Shown: one piece after another, positions 43,096 through 53,421 of the stretch | Position numbering within the stretch: position 1 is the stretch's first letter | Layout of the letters: the number at the start of each line of letters is the position of its first letter | Origin: Aquificota bacterium | GTDB taxonomy: Bacteria; Aquificota; Aquificia; Aquificales; Aquificaceae | Direction: 5' to 3' | DNA: 64,000 nucleotides | Assembly: GCA_018771605.1 (NCBI GenBank) | Contig: CP076324.1 | Span: 310,001-374,000 of the forward strand | Made by a program: the position numbers and the translations under genes | Notes under the pieces: model-generated | Seen by the model: only the letters and a program-made list of their open reading frames with translations | What the model was told of the DNA's origin: nothing | Databases searched by the model: none

Positions 43096-43493
43096 AGGTT
43101 CTTGCCATTGATTATGGTAGGAGGCGCATAGGCTTAGCCCTTGGGGACACAAGTTTAAGAATAGCCGTACCTATTGGTAGTATTGAAAACAATGGGAGGG
43201 TTTTTGAAGAGGTCTCCAAGAGGATAAGAGAACAAGGTATATCCTTGGTCCTCTTGGGCTTGCCTTTAACACCTTCGGGAAAGGAGGGAGAAAGGGTAAG
43301 GGAGGTAAAAAACTTTCTTGAAGAATTAAAAAGCCATATACCAGAGGGAGTGGAGATAATATTATGGGATGAACGGTATACTACAAAAGAGGCATACAGT
43401 ATAATGGAGGGCTTAAGCTGGAAAAAGAAAAAGGAGCTTAAGGATAGTATTTCCGCCTATGCTATACTTTTAGAGTACTTAGAAAGCCTATGA
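43092..43493 (+). CDS. ruvX: Holliday junction resolvase-like YqgF (RuvX)
   Basis: 133 residues with a TTG start that overlaps the preceding stop (TTGA). The RNase H-like motif LAIDYGRRRIGLALGD and LWDERYTTKEA are diagnostic. YqgF has been linked to 16S rRNA maturation as well as to recombination. Followed by mltG, a common neighbour, with ATGA coupling. Confidence 0.92.
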   Translation: MKVLAIDYGRRRIGLALGDTSLRIAVPIGSIENNGRVFEEVSKRIREQGISLVLLGLPLTPSGKEGERVREVKNFLEELKSHIPEGVEIILWDERYTTKEAYSIMEGLSWKKKKELKDSISAYAILLEYLESL

Positions 43494-44467
43494 AGTACAT
43501 CAAGTTTTTGCTTCCAATAATACTTTTGGTTTTGTTTGTTGTTTATTCCCTTTTGCCGGTTAGAGTGGATAAAAAAACTGTGGAAATAGCTTATGGAACT
43601 TCAACCTTTGAAATGGCTTTACTTTTATATAAAGAAGGCATATTAAGAAACCCTTTATCCTTCCTCTTCCTTCATAGTGTAGAAAAGAAAAAGCTGGAAG
43701 CGGGTGAGTATGAGTTTGATGGCCTTGTTTTCCCGTGGGATGTGTATGATAAAATAAGCAAAGGCCTAAAAAAGCTGTATAGGATAACCATACCCGAAGG
43801 GTCCGACCTGTATGATATTGCAAAAATCCTTGAAGAAAACCTTATATGCTCCTCTAAGGATTTCTTGAAATACGCTCTGTCTGAAGAGGCTGCCAGAAAA
43901 TATGGACTAAAAACCCCCACTATGGAAGGCTTTTTATTCCCAGATACATATTTTTTCTCAAAGAATACCCATCCCATGAAGGTTATTGACATTATGCACG
44001 TCAATTTTTTAAAGAAAACACAGGAATTAAGAAAAAAGTTACCAGAAAAGAACCTTACCCTTGAAGAATGGGTAACAATAGCCTCCATGATAGAAAAGGA
44101 AACGGCAAAGCCTGAGGAAAAACCTTTGGTATCCGCCGTAATATACAACCGAATAAAAAAAGGGATGAAACTCCAGATAGACCCAACCGTTATATATGCG
44201 TTAAAAAGAAGAGGCTTGTGGAAGGGTAAGCTCACCTTAGAACACTTAAGGATAGATGACCCTTATAATACTTACTACTACTTTGGACTTCCACCCTCCC
44301 CCATATGCAACCCTGGGCTTGAATCCTTAAAGTATGCTCTTGAACCAGCACCGGTGGACTATCTTTACTTTGTGGCCGATGGGTCTGGAGGGCATTATTT
44401 TAGTAAGAATTTTTCCGACCATAGTAGAAAAGTAAGGGAATATAGAAGCATAAGGAGCTTAAGGTGA
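43490..44467 (+). CDS. mltG: Endolytic murein transglycosylase MltG
   Basis: 325 residues. An N-terminal membrane anchor (YIKFLLPIILLVLFVVYSLL), a LysM-like part (YDIAKILEENLI) and the YceG domain with the catalytic Glu in IASMIEKETAK, plus LQIDPTVIYAL, YNTYYYFGLPPSPICNPG and LYFVADGSGGHYFS. Cuts nascent glycan strands to set chain length. Coupled to ruvX and to the archaemetzincin gene (TGATG). Confidence 0.95.
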   Translation: MKYIKFLLPIILLVLFVVYSLLPVRVDKKTVEIAYGTSTFEMALLLYKEGILRNPLSFLFLHSVEKKKLEAGEYEFDGLVFPWDVYDKISKGLKKLYRITIPEGSDLYDIAKILEENLICSSKDFLKYALSEEAARKYGLKTPTMEGFLFPDTYFFSKNTHPMKVIDIMHVNFLKKTQELRKKLPEKNLTLEEWVTIASMIEKETAKPEEKPLVSAVIYNRIKKGMKLQIDPTVIYALKRRGLWKGKLTLEHLRIDDPYNTYYYFGLPPSPICNPGLESLKYALEPAPVDYLYFVADGSGGHYFSKNFSDHSRKVREYRSIRSLR

Positions 44468-44970
44468 TGTATATATATATGGCGGGCTTTTCGGTGGAAA
44501 AACGCCTGCTTTTGGCAACAGCCAAGAATGTAAAGGAGGTTTTTGGCTTTGATGTAAGGTTTTCCCATATAGCCTTACCTCCCACTTTGGGCTACAACCC
44601 TGCGAGAAAGCAATACAAGGCTCAAGCACTTTTAGAATACCTTTCTAAGGTTTACTATCCTGACATGCTAAAATTGATAGCCCTTTTCCCTTTTGACCTT
44701 TATGAGGAGGGGCTTAACTTTGTTTTTGGGCTTGCCCAGCTTGGTGGAAGGTATGCCTTGGTTAGCACATACAGGCTTTTTGACAAGAGAGAAGAATTAT
44801 ACTTTAACAGGGTCTTTAAGGAGGTAAACCATGAACTTGGCCACACCTTTGGGCTTATGCATTGCAAAACTCCCGGTTGTGTTATGAACTTTTCCAACAG
44901 CCTTTGGGAAGTGGACGCCAAGAGTAGGTTTTTCTGTGGGAATTGTATTAAAATATTACCAAAACCTTAA
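44467..44970 (+). CDS. Archaemetzincin zinc protease (AmzA family)
   Basis: 167 residues from the ATG at 44467 (a GTG one codon earlier is less likely). [12 protein letters not shown] gives the zinc-binding HExxHxxGxxH and is followed by [11 protein letters not shown] (the Met-turn) and a Cys-x2-Cys (FCGNC), which with the earlier cysteines can hold a second structural zinc. This is the archaemetzincin pattern, mostly archaeal and rare in bacteria. Substrate unknown. Eleven nt before atpA. Confidence 0.92.
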   Translation: MYIYMAGFSVEKRLLLATAKNVKEVFGFDVRFSHIALPPTLGYNPARKQYKAQALLEYLSKVYYPDMLKLIALFPFDLYEEGLNFVFGLAQLGGRYALVSTYRLFDKREELYFNRVFKEVNHELGHTFGLMHCKTPGCVMNFSNSLWEVDAKSRFFCGNCIKILPKP

Positions 44971-44981
44971 GGAGGTTTATT

Positions 44982-46493
44982 ATGGCAACCATAACTTACG
45001 AGGAGGCCTTACAACTTCTGAAAGAGCAAATAAAGGACTTTGAAGCCTCTGCAAAGATGGAAGAGGTGGGAGTTGTTTATTATGTAGGTGATGGTGTGGC
45101 AAGGGCTTACGGTCTTGATAATGTGATGGCAAACGAGCTTGTGGAGTTTGAAGGTGGAACCATGGGCCTTGCCTTTAACCTTGAAGAGGACAATGTGGGT
45201 ATTATAATCCTTGGTAGCGAAAGCGGAATAAGAGAAGGCTCCATAGTAAGAAGAACTGGAAGAATATTGGACGCACCAGTGGGTGAAGGCCTCATAGGTA
45301 GGGTTATAGACCCCCTTGGAAACCCCCTTGATGGAAAGGGCCCCATAAAGTATGAATACAGGTCCCCTGTGGAAAAGATAGCGCCCGGCGTTGTAAAGAG
45401 GAAGTCTGTGCATGAACCATTACAAACGGGTATAAAGGCTATAGACGCCATGATCCCCATAGGTAGGGGTCAGCGTGAGCTTATAATAGGTGATAGGTCC
45501 ACGGGAAGGACTACCATATGTATAGACACCATACTAAACCAAAAAGATACAGACGTTTATTGCATATACGTAGCAATAGGTCAAAAGAGGTCTACAATAG
45601 CAAGGATAATAGAGCTTCTTGAAAGACACGGTGCTATGGAATACACTTGCGTTGTGGTAGCTTCCGCCACAGACCCTGCATCCTTGCAATACCTTGCACC
45701 CTTTGTGGGATGCACCATAGGCGAATACTTCAGAGACAATGGCAAACATGCACTAATTATCTACGATGACCTTTCCAAGCATGCAGAAGCTTACAGACAG
45801 CTCTCCTTGCTTATGAGAAGGCCGCCGGGTAGAGAAGCTTACCCAGGGGACGTTTTCTACCTTCACTCCAGGCTATTGGAGCGTGCAGCAAAGCTAAACG
45901 ATGAGCTTGGTGCTGGATCTCTTACAGCTCTACCTGTTATAGAAACAAAGGCTGGAGACGTGGCAGCTTACATTCCTACAAACGTTATATCTATCACAGA
46001 TGGTCAGATATACCTTGAACCAGACCTATTTAACAAAGGCATAAGGCCCGCCATAAACGTAGGTCTTTCCGTTTCAAGGGTGGGTGGTGCAGCCCAGATA
46101 AAGGCTATGAAGCAAGTGGCTGGAACCCTAAGGCTTGACCTTGCCCAGTTTAGAGAGCTTGAGGCCTTTGTGCAGTTTGCCTCTGAGTTGGATAAGGCCA
46201 CACAACAAACTATAAACAGAGGTCTAAGGCTTGTAGAACTTTTAAAGCAAGAGCCTTACAATCCTATACCAGTGGAAAAGCAAATAGTAGCCATATATGC
46301 GGGAACAAACGGATACCTTGATGACCTGCCCGTAGAATCTGTGAGGAAGTTTGAAAAGGAGCTTTACGCTTACCTTGATAGAGAAAGGCCCGATATTCTC
46401 AAAGAGATAAAGGAAAAGAAGGCTCTTGATGACCAGCTCAAAGCTAAGATTGACCAAGCTTTAAAAGACTTTAAGTCCAAGTTCATTCCTTGA
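44982..46493 (+). CDS. atpA: ATP synthase F1 subunit alpha
   Basis: 503 residues, normal length. The P-loop [28 protein letters not shown] and the arginine finger in [10 protein letters not shown] are present. Non-catalytic nucleotide-binding subunit of the F1 head. AAGGAGG precedes the ATG. No other atp gene lies within the window, so the operon is split, as known for Aquifex. The stop overlaps the TTG start of the DUF72 gene. Confidence 0.97.
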   Translation: MATITYEEALQLLKEQIKDFEASAKMEEVGVVYYVGDGVARAYGLDNVMANELVEFEGGTMGLAFNLEEDNVGIIILGSESGIREGSIVRRTGRILDAPVGEGLIGRVIDPLGNPLDGKGPIKYEYRSPVEKIAPGVVKRKSVHEPLQTGIKAIDAMIPIGRGQRELIIGDRSTGRTTICIDTILNQKDTDVYCIYVAIGQKRSTIARIIELLERHGAMEYTCVVVASATDPASLQYLAPFVGCTIGEYFRDNGKHALIIYDDLSKHAEAYRQLSLLMRRPPGREAYPGDVFYLHSRLLERAAKLNDELGAGSLTALPVIETKAGDVAAYIPTNVISITDGQIYLEPDLFNKGIRPAINVGLSVSRVGGAAQIKAMKQVAGTLRLDLAQFRELEAFVQFASELDKATQQTINRGLRLVELLKQEPYNPIPVEKQIVAIYAGTNGYLDDLPVESVRKFEKELYAYLDRERPDILKEIKEKKALDDQLKAKIDQALKDFKSKFIP

Positions 46494-47281
46494 GGGTTTA
46501 TGTAGGTTGTAGTGGCTTCTTTTACAGAGATTGGGTGGGAGGGTTTTACCCTCCCCTTTTAAAAAGGGAGGATTATATAAGGTTCTACTCTCAGTACTTT
46601 GAAGTGGTGGAAATAAACTCCTCCTTTTATAACTTTCCCAACAGAGGCACGGTAAAAAGTATGCTTTCAAGGACCTCTACCTTGAAGTTTGCCTTTAAAG
46701 TTCATAGAATCTTTACCCATAACAGAAGCTATACGCAAGAGGATGTAAAAAAGTTCCTCCATGCCCTTGAACCAGTCCTTGAAGAGGATAGGTTTATAGC
46801 TTTGCTTTTCCAGTTTCCAGAGAGCTTTGGATATAAGGAAGAAAGCCTTGAGTATTTAAATAAACTTTCAAAGGATTTTAGTGGTTTGCCAAAGGTGGTA
46901 GAGGTAAGGAATAAAAGCTTCAAAAAGGCAGATTTTTACCAATTTTTAGAGGAACATGGCTTTTCTCTTGTAAACACCGATGCGCCAAAGGGTAGCAAGT
47001 TTTTGATAGGTCCATGGGTTGGTGTGGGTAGCATAAATTACCTTAGATTTCATGGAAGGGACCCAGACCACCTTTATGACTACCTTTATTCCTTGGAAGA
47101 GCTTAAAAAGCTAAAGGATAAAATTAAAAAGCTTGGGGACAGGGACACTTACGTATTTTTCAACAACACCGTAAAGGCAAAAGCGGTGCTTAACGCCTTA
47201 CAGTTTAAACTTCTCTTTGGCATAAGGACAGAAATACCTAAAAGCTTGGAGAATTCTTTAAGAGAAAAGGAATGGGAGTGA
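46490..47281 (+). CDS. DUF72 family protein (YecE-like)
   Basis: 263 residues with a TTG start overlapping the atpA stop. [43 protein letters not shown] and YLRFHGRD are the DUF72 signatures on a TIM-barrel-like fold. Function unknown in the family. A CTCCC/GGGAG inverted repeat near codon 20 (46549-46571) is probably just coding sequence. Confidence 0.88.
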   Translation: MRVYVGCSGFFYRDWVGGFYPPLLKREDYIRFYSQYFEVVEINSSFYNFPNRGTVKSMLSRTSTLKFAFKVHRIFTHNRSYTQEDVKKFLHALEPVLEEDRFIALLFQFPESFGYKEESLEYLNKLSKDFSGLPKVVEVRNKSFKKADFYQFLEEHGFSLVNTDAPKGSKFLIGPWVGVGSINYLRFHGRDPDHLYDYLYSLEELKKLKDKIKKLGDRDTYVFFNNTVKAKAVLNALQFKLLFGIRTEIPKSLENSLREKEWE

Positions 47282-47289
47282 GGTATGGT

Positions 47290-47514
47290 ATGAGAAAGTT
47301 ATTTCTTTTTTTGGGTCCTTATTTTTATGTTTCTTAGTCCTATGTATGCTTTATCCGCCAAAAAGCAGGAAGCTATAAGTAGTAAAGAAAAGTTGTAGCG
47401 GTCGCCCATATAGAAAAGGAAGGAAAGGTTTCTGACCTTATAAAGGCACTCAGAGAGCTTGCAAGCACAGACCCAAAGTAGGCAGAGGTGCTAAGAAAGT
47501 TTAACCTGCTTTAA
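47290..47514 (+). pseudogene. Decayed coiled-coil membrane protein gene
   Basis: Begins MRKLFLFLGP, then needs frame changes; stops occur throughout. The last part reads KVSDLIKALRELASTDPK, stop, AEVLRKFNLL, stop, parallel to the C-terminus KVLKDLAKEDPKIAEALKRAGLL of the intact gene at 19967 (shown here only in part for comparison). The heptad-repeat region is missing. It explains the 280-nt gap between the DUF72 and TPR genes. Confidence 0.65.
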
Positions 47515-47562
47515 GTTTAGTAAGGTATTGTCAAATTTCTTTATAGGAATAAATTTAAATAC

Positions 47563-48042
47563 ATGAGAGAAATAAGCAGAGACGCAAGGGAGCTTTTGGA
47601 AAAGGCTCTAAAAGAGCATATGGCTGGGAACTTTAAGGAAGCCATAGAGCTTTATCAACAGTCCATAGAGATACAGCCCACAGCGGAGGCATATACATAT
47701 ATGGGTTGGGCTTACAGCATGCTTGGCGACCTTGAAACTGCAATAGACCTTTGTCTTAAGGCCATAGAGATAGACCCAGAATTTGGAAACCCTTATAACG
47801 ACATAGGCTCTTACCTTATAGCTTTGGGAAGACCGGATGAAGCCATTCCTTGGCTAAAGAGGGCCATATCTGCCAAAAGGTATGAACCAAGGCACTATCC
47901 TCATATGAACTTGGCAAAGGTTTATCTAATGAAGGGTATGTTTAAGGATGCTTTGATTGAAGTAGAAAACGCCATAAGGTTGGCTCCAGATTATAAGCCA
48001 GCCCATATACTAAGACACCAGATATTGGCTATGTTAAACTAA
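47563..48042 (+). CDS. TPR-repeat protein
   Basis: 159 residues, almost all tetratricopeptide repeats. Typical units are AEAYTYMGWAYSMLGDLETA and GNPYNDIGSYLIALGRPDEA; about three to four repeats. No signal peptide, so cytoplasmic. A protein-interaction role; partner unknown. Four nt before smpB, so possibly cotranscribed. Confidence 0.85.
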   Translation: MREISRDARELLEKALKEHMAGNFKEAIELYQQSIEIQPTAEAYTYMGWAYSMLGDLETAIDLCLKAIEIDPEFGNPYNDIGSYLIALGRPDEAIPWLKRAISAKRYEPRHYPHMNLAKVYLMKGMFKDALIEVENAIRLAPDYKPAHILRHQILAMLN

Positions 48043-48046
48043 TAGA

Positions 48047-48523
48047 ATGCCAAAAAGCTCTGGAGAGTTTACAGTAGCCTACAACAAGGAGGCAAAGGCC
48101 GAATACGATATTATAGAGACCTATGAGGCTGGCATAGTCCTTGAAGGCCCTGAGGTAAAGGCTTTGAGGAGCAAACAAACAGTTTCCTTTAAAGATAGCT
48201 TTGTAAGGATAGAAAATGGAGAAGCTTGGCTACATAACCTTTATATAGCTCCTTATAGGTATGCTACCATAAAGCCACCAGACCCTCTAAGGAAAAGAAA
48301 GCTTCTTCTTCACAAAAGGGAGATACTTAGGTTAATGGGAAAGGTAAAAGAAAAAGGTTATACCATAATACCCTTAAGGGTATATTTCAAAAACGGAAAG
48401 GCAAAGGTAGAAATAGCCTTGGCGAGGGGTAAAAAGGCTCATGACAGAAGGGAAGAAATAAGACAGAGAGACCTGGAAAGACAGCTAAGAAGGGAGTTAA
48501 AAGAAGGCAAGTTAAAACTATAA
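48047..48523 (+). CDS. smpB: SsrA (tmRNA)-binding protein SmpB
   Basis: 158 residues. EYDIIETYEAGIVLEGPEVKALR, the core FVRIENGEAWLHNLYIAPY and the basic C-terminal tail with GKKAHDRREEIRQRD identify SmpB. It delivers tmRNA to stalled ribosomes. The tmRNA gene is not in this window. A hairpin terminator follows directly. Confidence 0.97.
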   Translation: MPKSSGEFTVAYNKEAKAEYDIIETYEAGIVLEGPEVKALRSKQTVSFKDSFVRIENGEAWLHNLYIAPYRYATIKPPDPLRKRKLLLHKREILRLMGKVKEKGYTIIPLRVYFKNGKAKVEIALARGKKAHDRREEIRQRDLERQLRRELKEGKLKL

Positions 48524-48545
48524 CATTAAAGAATGTTATTTTTCT
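48521..48545 (+). terminator. Terminator after smpB
   Basis: TAACATT AAAG AATGTTA followed by TTTTTCT. The stem starts in the smpB stop codon and the distal part overlaps the convergent Sel1 gene end. Confidence 0.65.
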
Positions 48546-49807
48546 ACAAGACCTAAGCTGTATATATTTCCGAGGTCTGCACAAGCCAAAGCATTGCCCA
48601 TATTGCAAGCCTTTTCCAAAAGGACCACAGCCTTAGAATAATCACGCATTACACCATTACCATTAACATACATTAGGCCAAGCCTACCACAGGCAAAGGC
48701 ATTTCCACCATCACAAGCCTTTCTGAGAAGCTCCACAGCCTTAGAATAATTCCTCTGATCACCCTTTGCCTCTATATACAGGTTCCCAAGGCTTGCGCAG
48801 GCCATAGGATTATCCATACTACAAGCCTTTTGAAGTAGGTCCATGGCTCTGGGTATATTCCTTTGATTGCCCTTCCCTTCTAAGTATATGTTTGCTAAAT
48901 CAATGCATGCGTTTGTATTGCCAAGGTTGCAAGCCCTTTGATAAAACTCTATAGCCTTTATGTATCTATTTTCTCTGCTTATTACCTCCGCTTGAATGGT
49001 GGCCAGCTTATAACATCCATTTGGGTCTCCAAAGTTGCACGCCTTTTGATAGTTTTCCAAAGCCTTTTGAAGGTCCTGGTTTATGTAGTAGCTAATTTCT
49101 CCAAGCTTATGGCATGCCATACTGTTTCCTAAGGTGCATGCCCTCTGATAAAGGAATTCTGACATAGCCAAAAGGTCTCCGTTTTTAACCAGACCATAAT
49201 AATACATATCTCCAAGTTTATAGCAAGCTAAGGAATTTCCCATCCTACATGCCTTTTGATAATATTCCAAAGCTTCTTCATAGTCTTGCTTTACGTCCTT
49301 ACCATAATAGTGCATGTCTCCAAGCTTATAACATGCCATACTGTTTCCCATATTACAAGCCTTCTCATATAGTTCTTTTATGTTTATGTTCTTTTCTATT
49401 GTTATTCCTTCTTGCGACAAGCCAGCGGATAAAACAGTTGTAGATGGTTGTTCCTCTTTGATTGTACTTACAGTAGAATGCTTTTGTTTTCTTTGCAAAG
49501 CCATAGATTTTTGGCCATGGTTTTTATGGCTTAAAACTCTCTTCCTATCCTTTTTTACAAACATCTTGCACTGGTTTCCGCCAGTATTAGCCAAGGCGCA
49601 AGCCTTTTTGTAAAAACTTATAGCCTTTGCATAGTCTTGTTTAATACCCTTTCCTTCTGCATACATGTTGCCAAGCTCCATACAACTCTTGGCATCGCCC
49701 CTTTCACAAGCTTGTTCAAGGCTTTTTATATCCTGAGCTTTTGCACCAAGGATGCCACTTACAAACCCCCCAACCAGAACCCACTTTAAAAGGCCCTTAT
49801 TAAGCAT
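48536..49807 (-). CDS. Sel1-repeat (Hcp-like) secreted protein
   Basis: 423 residues. A signal peptide (LLKWVLVGGFVSGILGAKA) precedes one Sel1 repeat, a low-complexity basic linker (about 85-135) and then about eight Sel1 repeats of 32-40 residues. Each repeat has the paired cysteines of Helicobacter Hcp proteins, for example ACNMGNSMACYKLGDM. The disulfides suggest a periplasmic or secreted adaptor. IS copy C lies upstream; its duplicated target leaves the promoter-like TTAAAATTATAAGG on the gene side. Confidence 0.85.
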   Translation of the reverse strand: MLNKGLLKWVLVGGFVSGILGAKAQDIKSLEQACERGDAKSCMELGNMYAEGKGIKQDYAKAISFYKKACALANTGGNQCKMFVKKDRKRVLSHKNHGQKSMALQRKQKHSTVSTIKEEQPSTTVLSAGLSQEGITIEKNINIKELYEKACNMGNSMACYKLGDMHYYGKDVKQDYEEALEYYQKACRMGNSLACYKLGDMYYYGLVKNGDLLAMSEFLYQRACTLGNSMACHKLGEISYYINQDLQKALENYQKACNFGDPNGCYKLATIQAEVISRENRYIKAIEFYQRACNLGNTNACIDLANIYLEGKGNQRNIPRAMDLLQKACSMDNPMACASLGNLYIEAKGDQRNYSKAVELLRKACDGGNAFACGRLGLMYVNGNGVMRDYSKAVVLLEKACNMGNALACADLGNIYSLGLVEK

Positions 49808-49827
49808 ATTTGTCCTCCATAGTAGCC

Positions 49828-49852
49828 ATTTGCCTTATAATTTTAACACTAT
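49828..49852. repeat. 25-bp direct repeat flanking IS copy C (left copy)
   Basis: Starts ATTTGCCTTATAATTT and ends AACACTAT. Identical to 50821-50845. It lies 21-45 nt upstream of the Sel1 gene ATG. Confidence 0.85.
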
Positions 49853-50820
49853 ACGCCGAGTGAGAAATTCCCTTTAAGCTAAACCTTCCATATCAATAAA
49901 AAGACAGCAGGGCTACTATAATAGTAGCTCTAAAAACCATCGGAGGTTTTTACCATGGAAATTATACCACCTTACCTACGCATCTACCAACAAATCCTAA
50001 AAGACCTTGAAAATGCCTTGCCATTCCTTAATGTGCCAAAAGCTAAAGCAGGCAGAAAGCCTAAACTCACAGACATCCATATAGCAGCCATCTTTATACT
50101 CTCCTACATAACCAATACAAAAGTCCTCACCTTAGCTAAACTACTTATTGACCCATCCATACAATCATGGCATATCTTCAGAAGATACAGACTCAAGAGA
50201 GTATACAGGATATTGAGAGAATACAAGCTTCACAAGCTGAGGCTTATGATTTTAGCAAGGCTTTTGTATGGTAAGAAGATAGAACTTGTAATAGATGGAA
50301 CCATAGTGGACATAGCCAATGTAAACAGGGCGAGGACACAGAAGATAAGGAGGGTAAGAGGGAAGGTATGGTGGGCAAAGAGGAGAAGGAAGATAGTTCG
50401 GAGAGACAATGGGAAGGTAGTGGAGTTTGAGGAGGTCAGGTATGGCATGTTGATGATGGTGTTATGTGATAGGTGGGGAAGAGTTTATGATGTGTGGATA
50501 AGCTTTGGAAGTGTGCATGAGGTTAGGGCATTTAGGGAAAGGAAGAGAAGGAGTTTATGGTTTAGGGGGCTTGTGGAGAATTGTGTGGTGTATGGAGATA
50601 GGGGTTATAGGGGTTGTGAAGGTGTGATTGTGTGTGGTAGTAGGGAGATGAGGGCAAAAAGGCAGGTAGTGGAAGGTGTTATAAGTCAGATAAAGCTTTT
50701 TAATGCTGGTAGTGGGTGGAGGACTTTAACTTGTGTGCTTGTGTATGTATATGCTTATGCTATTGGATATAGCTATTATAGGAGGGGTGAACTTGAGGTC
50801 TAATTTCTCACCCGGCGTGT
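49853..50820 (+). mobile_element. Insertion sequence copy C, intact, 966-968 bp
   Basis: Termini ACGCCGAGTGAGAAATT on the left and the complement of ACACGCCGGGTGAGAAATT on the right (the last GT may or may not belong to the element). Opposite orientation to copies A and B. Differs from A by only a few bases, three of them within about 20 bp near 50567-50583. Flanked by a 25-bp direct repeat. Confidence 0.92.
49955..50803 (+). CDS. DDE-type IS transposase (copy C)
   Basis: 282 residues, identical to the copy A enzyme except near WFRGLVENCVV (copy A: WFRKLVESCVV), two residue changes. The catalytic Asp, Asp and Glu positions are intact, so this copy should be active. The GGAGG site lies in the same AAAAACC/GGTTTTT hairpin as in copy A. 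Confidence 0.9.
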   Translation: MEIIPPYLRIYQQILKDLENALPFLNVPKAKAGRKPKLTDIHIAAIFILSYITNTKVLTLAKLLIDPSIQSWHIFRRYRLKRVYRILREYKLHKLRLMILARLLYGKKIELVIDGTIVDIANVNRARTQKIRRVRGKVWWAKRRRKIVRRDNGKVVEFEEVRYGMLMMVLCDRWGRVYDVWISFGSVHEVRAFRERKRRSLWFRGLVENCVVYGDRGYRGCEGVIVCGSREMRAKRQVVEGVISQIKLFNAGSGWRTLTCVLVYVYAYAIGYSYYRRGELEV

Positions 50821-50935
50821 ATTTGCCTTATAATTTTAACACTATGGCAGTTTAGAAGAGTAAAAGAATAAGATTCTATCAGGCATACTTCAAAACGAAC
50901 CTACTCAAAAGGCTTATGGATGTAAAATAATAAGG

Positions 50936-52174
50936 ATGAAAATTTTGGTGGTTAAGTTTGGTGGAACATCCGTTGGAAGCCTGGAAAGGATTGAAAACGC
51001 TGCCAAAAGGGTGCTTCAAAAGCTAAAAGAAGGCTACAGGGTAGTGGTAGTATCATCCGCCATGGCGGGTGAAACAGATAGGCTTATAAACCTTGCAAAA
51101 CAGATAGACCCCTTACCACCAGAAAGAGAGTTGGACATGCTTATCTCCACAGGAGAACAGCAAGCTATTGCCCTATTTGCCATGACCCTTCAAAAGTTGG
51201 GCGTTCCAGCCATAAGCCTGTGTGGTTGGCAGGTGCCCATAATAACCGATGAAGTTCATACAAAGGCAAGGATAAGAAAGATAGGCGTGCAAAGGTTAAA
51301 AAACCTTTTGAATGAAGGCTATACGCCTGTGGTGGCTGGCTTTCAGGGTGTAACGGAAGATTGGGAGATAACCACCCTTGGAAGGGGAGGTTCGGACCTG
51401 TCCGCCGTAGCCTTGGCCTACGCCCTTGGTGCAGACTGTGAAATATACACGGACGTGGAAGGTGTTTTTACAGCAGACCCGAGGATAGTTCCAAACGCAA
51501 AGAAGATTCCTGTAATATCCTACGAGGAGATGCTTGAAATGGCTTCCCTTGGCGCCAAGGTGATGCAGGCAAGAAGCATAGAGTTTGCTATGAAATACAA
51601 TGTAAGAATACATGTAAGAAGCTCCTTTAACGATAGTGAAGGGACTTGGATAGTTCCCGAGGAGGAAGTTATGGAGAAGAGCGTTGTAAGGGCTATAACC
51701 TTAGAGAGGAACGAATCAAGGATAACGGTAGTAAGGGTGCCAGACAGACCAGGCATAGCCTATAAGATCTTTAAGGCCTTGGGTGATGCCCATATAGTGG
51801 TGGATATGATAGTGCAGAACGTATCCCATCAAGGCTACACAGATATGTCCTTTACGGTAAACAAGGCAGACGCCCTAAGGGCGGAGGAGATAGTGAGAAG
51901 GGTTGCCAAAGAGATAGAGGCCCAGGAGGTGGTAAGGGATGACAAGATAGCCAAGGTCTCTGTGGTAGGCATAGGCATGAGAAGCTCCTATGGCACGGCG
52001 GCCAAGATGTTTGAAGTGCTATACAAGAACAACATAAACATAATGGCCATATCCACATCGGAGATAAAGATATCATGCCTTATAGAGGATAAGTATGGAG
52101 AGCTTGCCGTAAGGGAGCTTCACTCAGCCTTTATAGAAGAGGGAGAAGAGGTAAAAGTGATTAATGAGTCTTGA
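50936..52174 (+). CDS. lysC: Aspartate kinase
   Basis: 412 residues. [13 protein letters not shown], the substrate region [16 protein letters not shown] and [17 protein letters not shown] mark the kinase domain; two ACT domains follow (about 265-410, [15 protein letters not shown] and [16 protein letters not shown]), which bind the feedback inhibitor. First step of Lys, Thr and Met synthesis. Monofunctional. TAAAATAATAAGG lies just before the ATG, which suggests a very short leader. Confidence 0.96.
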   Translation: MKILVVKFGGTSVGSLERIENAAKRVLQKLKEGYRVVVVSSAMAGETDRLINLAKQIDPLPPERELDMLISTGEQQAIALFAMTLQKLGVPAISLCGWQVPIITDEVHTKARIRKIGVQRLKNLLNEGYTPVVAGFQGVTEDWEITTLGRGGSDLSAVALAYALGADCEIYTDVEGVFTADPRIVPNAKKIPVISYEEMLEMASLGAKVMQARSIEFAMKYNVRIHVRSSFNDSEGTWIVPEEEVMEKSVVRAITLERNESRITVVRVPDRPGIAYKIFKALGDAHIVVDMIVQNVSHQGYTDMSFTVNKADALRAEEIVRRVAKEIEAQEVVRDDKIAKVSVVGIGMRSSYGTAAKMFEVLYKNNINIMAISTSEIKISCLIEDKYGELAVRELHSAFIEEGEEVKVINES

Positions 52175-53114
52175 TAAGGAGAGTGTTTTAAATATCCTTG
52201 GAGAATTTAAAAGGCTCAGTGTTCTTGTGGTGGGGGATGTGATCCTTGACAGGTATATCTTTGGAAAGGTGGAAAGGATTTCTCCAGAAGCGCCAGTGCC
52301 TATAGTGGAGGTTCAAAGGGAGGAGTTTAGGCTTGGCGGTGCGGGGAATGTGGCTCATAACCTTTCAAGCCTTGGAGTAAAAACCTACCTTCTTGGTGTG
52401 GTGGGTCAGGATTATGGAAGGCATATTATAAGGGGTCTTTTGAAGGAGGCGGGCGTTGGGGACCTAACGGTGGAGGACCCCCAAAGGCCTACCACGGAGA
52501 AGACCCGTATAGTGGCCCTGTCCCAACAGCTCCTTAGGGTGGACAGTGAAGACAGGAAGGCTGTGGGAGGTGAAGTGCTTAAAAGTATGCTTGAAAGGCT
52601 TGAATTGGATGTGGATGGAATAATAGTCTCCGATTATGCAAAGGGTGTGGTAAGCAAAAGCCTTATGGATAGGATAAGGGAAAAGAGGGTGTTTTTTGCC
52701 ATTGACCCAAGGCCACAGAATAAGCATCTTTACATGGGCGCAAGCCTTATGACTCCCAACGAAAAAGAGGCTAAGGCTATGGTCTATGAGGAATCTCTTC
52801 AAAGCCTTGGCTGGAGGCTAAAGAGGGAGCTAAATCTAAACACCCTTGTAATAACCCTTGGGCCAAAGGGCATGGCCCTTTTTGACAAAGAATATAAGGT
52901 CTTTCCAGCGAGGGCAAAGCAGGTGTATGATGTTTCTGGTGCTGGTGATACGGTGGTGGCAGTGCTTACAGCCTGCGCCCTTACGGGCTTGGATTGGGAC
53001 AGAGCTTGCGAGCTTGCCAACCTGTGCGCCGGCATTGTGGTAGGAAAGCTTGGCACTGCCGTAGTAAAACCTGAGGAGATTCTTCAAAGCCTTGAGGAAG
53101 GGTGCGGAGTTTGA
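52164..53114 (+). CDS. Heptose 7-phosphate kinase (RfaE1/HldA-type)
   Basis: 316 residues of the PfkB family. [28 protein letters not shown] and [15 protein letters not shown] match the RfaE N-terminal domain, and [14 protein letters not shown] is the PfkB catalytic loop (Asp). The nucleotidyltransferase half of bifunctional HldE is absent. Phosphorylates heptose 7-phosphate at C1 for lipopolysaccharide core. Overlaps lysC by 11 nt and the YraN gene by 23 nt. Confidence 0.9.
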   Translation: MSLDKESVLNILGEFKRLSVLVVGDVILDRYIFGKVERISPEAPVPIVEVQREEFRLGGAGNVAHNLSSLGVKTYLLGVVGQDYGRHIIRGLLKEAGVGDLTVEDPQRPTTEKTRIVALSQQLLRVDSEDRKAVGGEVLKSMLERLELDVDGIIVSDYAKGVVSKSLMDRIREKRVFFAIDPRPQNKHLYMGASLMTPNEKEAKAMVYEESLQSLGWRLKRELNLNTLVITLGPKGMALFDKEYKVFPARAKQVYDVSGAGDTVVAVLTACALTGLDWDRACELANLCAGIVVGKLGTAVVKPEEILQSLEEGCGV

Positions 53115-53421
53115 AGACCTGGCGGTAGAGTATTTAAAAGGCCTTGGCTACAAAATACTCCACAGAAATTACCATTGCAGGTTTGGCGAAATAGACATTG
53201 TGGCCCAAAGTGGCAATACCTTGGTCTTTGTGGAAGTAAAGGGGGGAAGGAGCAAGGCCTTGGGAGACCCAGCGGAGAGGGTGGATAAAAGAAAGATGGA
53301 AAGGCTTTTAAGATGCATAGAAGAATACCTTTATAAGCATCCGGCGGAAAACTACAGGTTGGAGGTGGTAATAATAAGGGACAAGGAGGTGGAGCATATA
53401 AGGGATGTGGAGCTATTTTAG
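53092..53421 (+). CDS. YraN/UPF0102 family putative nuclease
   Basis: 109 residues from a TTG inside the heptose kinase gene. [35 protein letters not shown] and VFVEVKGG (quoted in part) give the Asp and Glu-x-Lys of the endonuclease-like fold. Function in the family is not settled. Its end overlaps the convergent glycosyltransferase by 9 nt. Confidence 0.88.
   Translation: MRKGAEFEDLAVEYLKGLGYKILHRNYHCRFGEIDIVAQSGNTLVFVEVKGGRSKALGDPAERVDKRKMERLLRCIEEYLYKHPAENYRLEVVIIRDKEVEHIRDVELF

Noticed and set aside
46549-46571. CTCCC/GGGAG inverted repeat near the start of the DUF72 gene as an attenuator
   Set aside because: It is within codons for a plain Pro-Pro-Leu-Leu-Lys-Arg segment, has no T-run in the right place and no supporting context.
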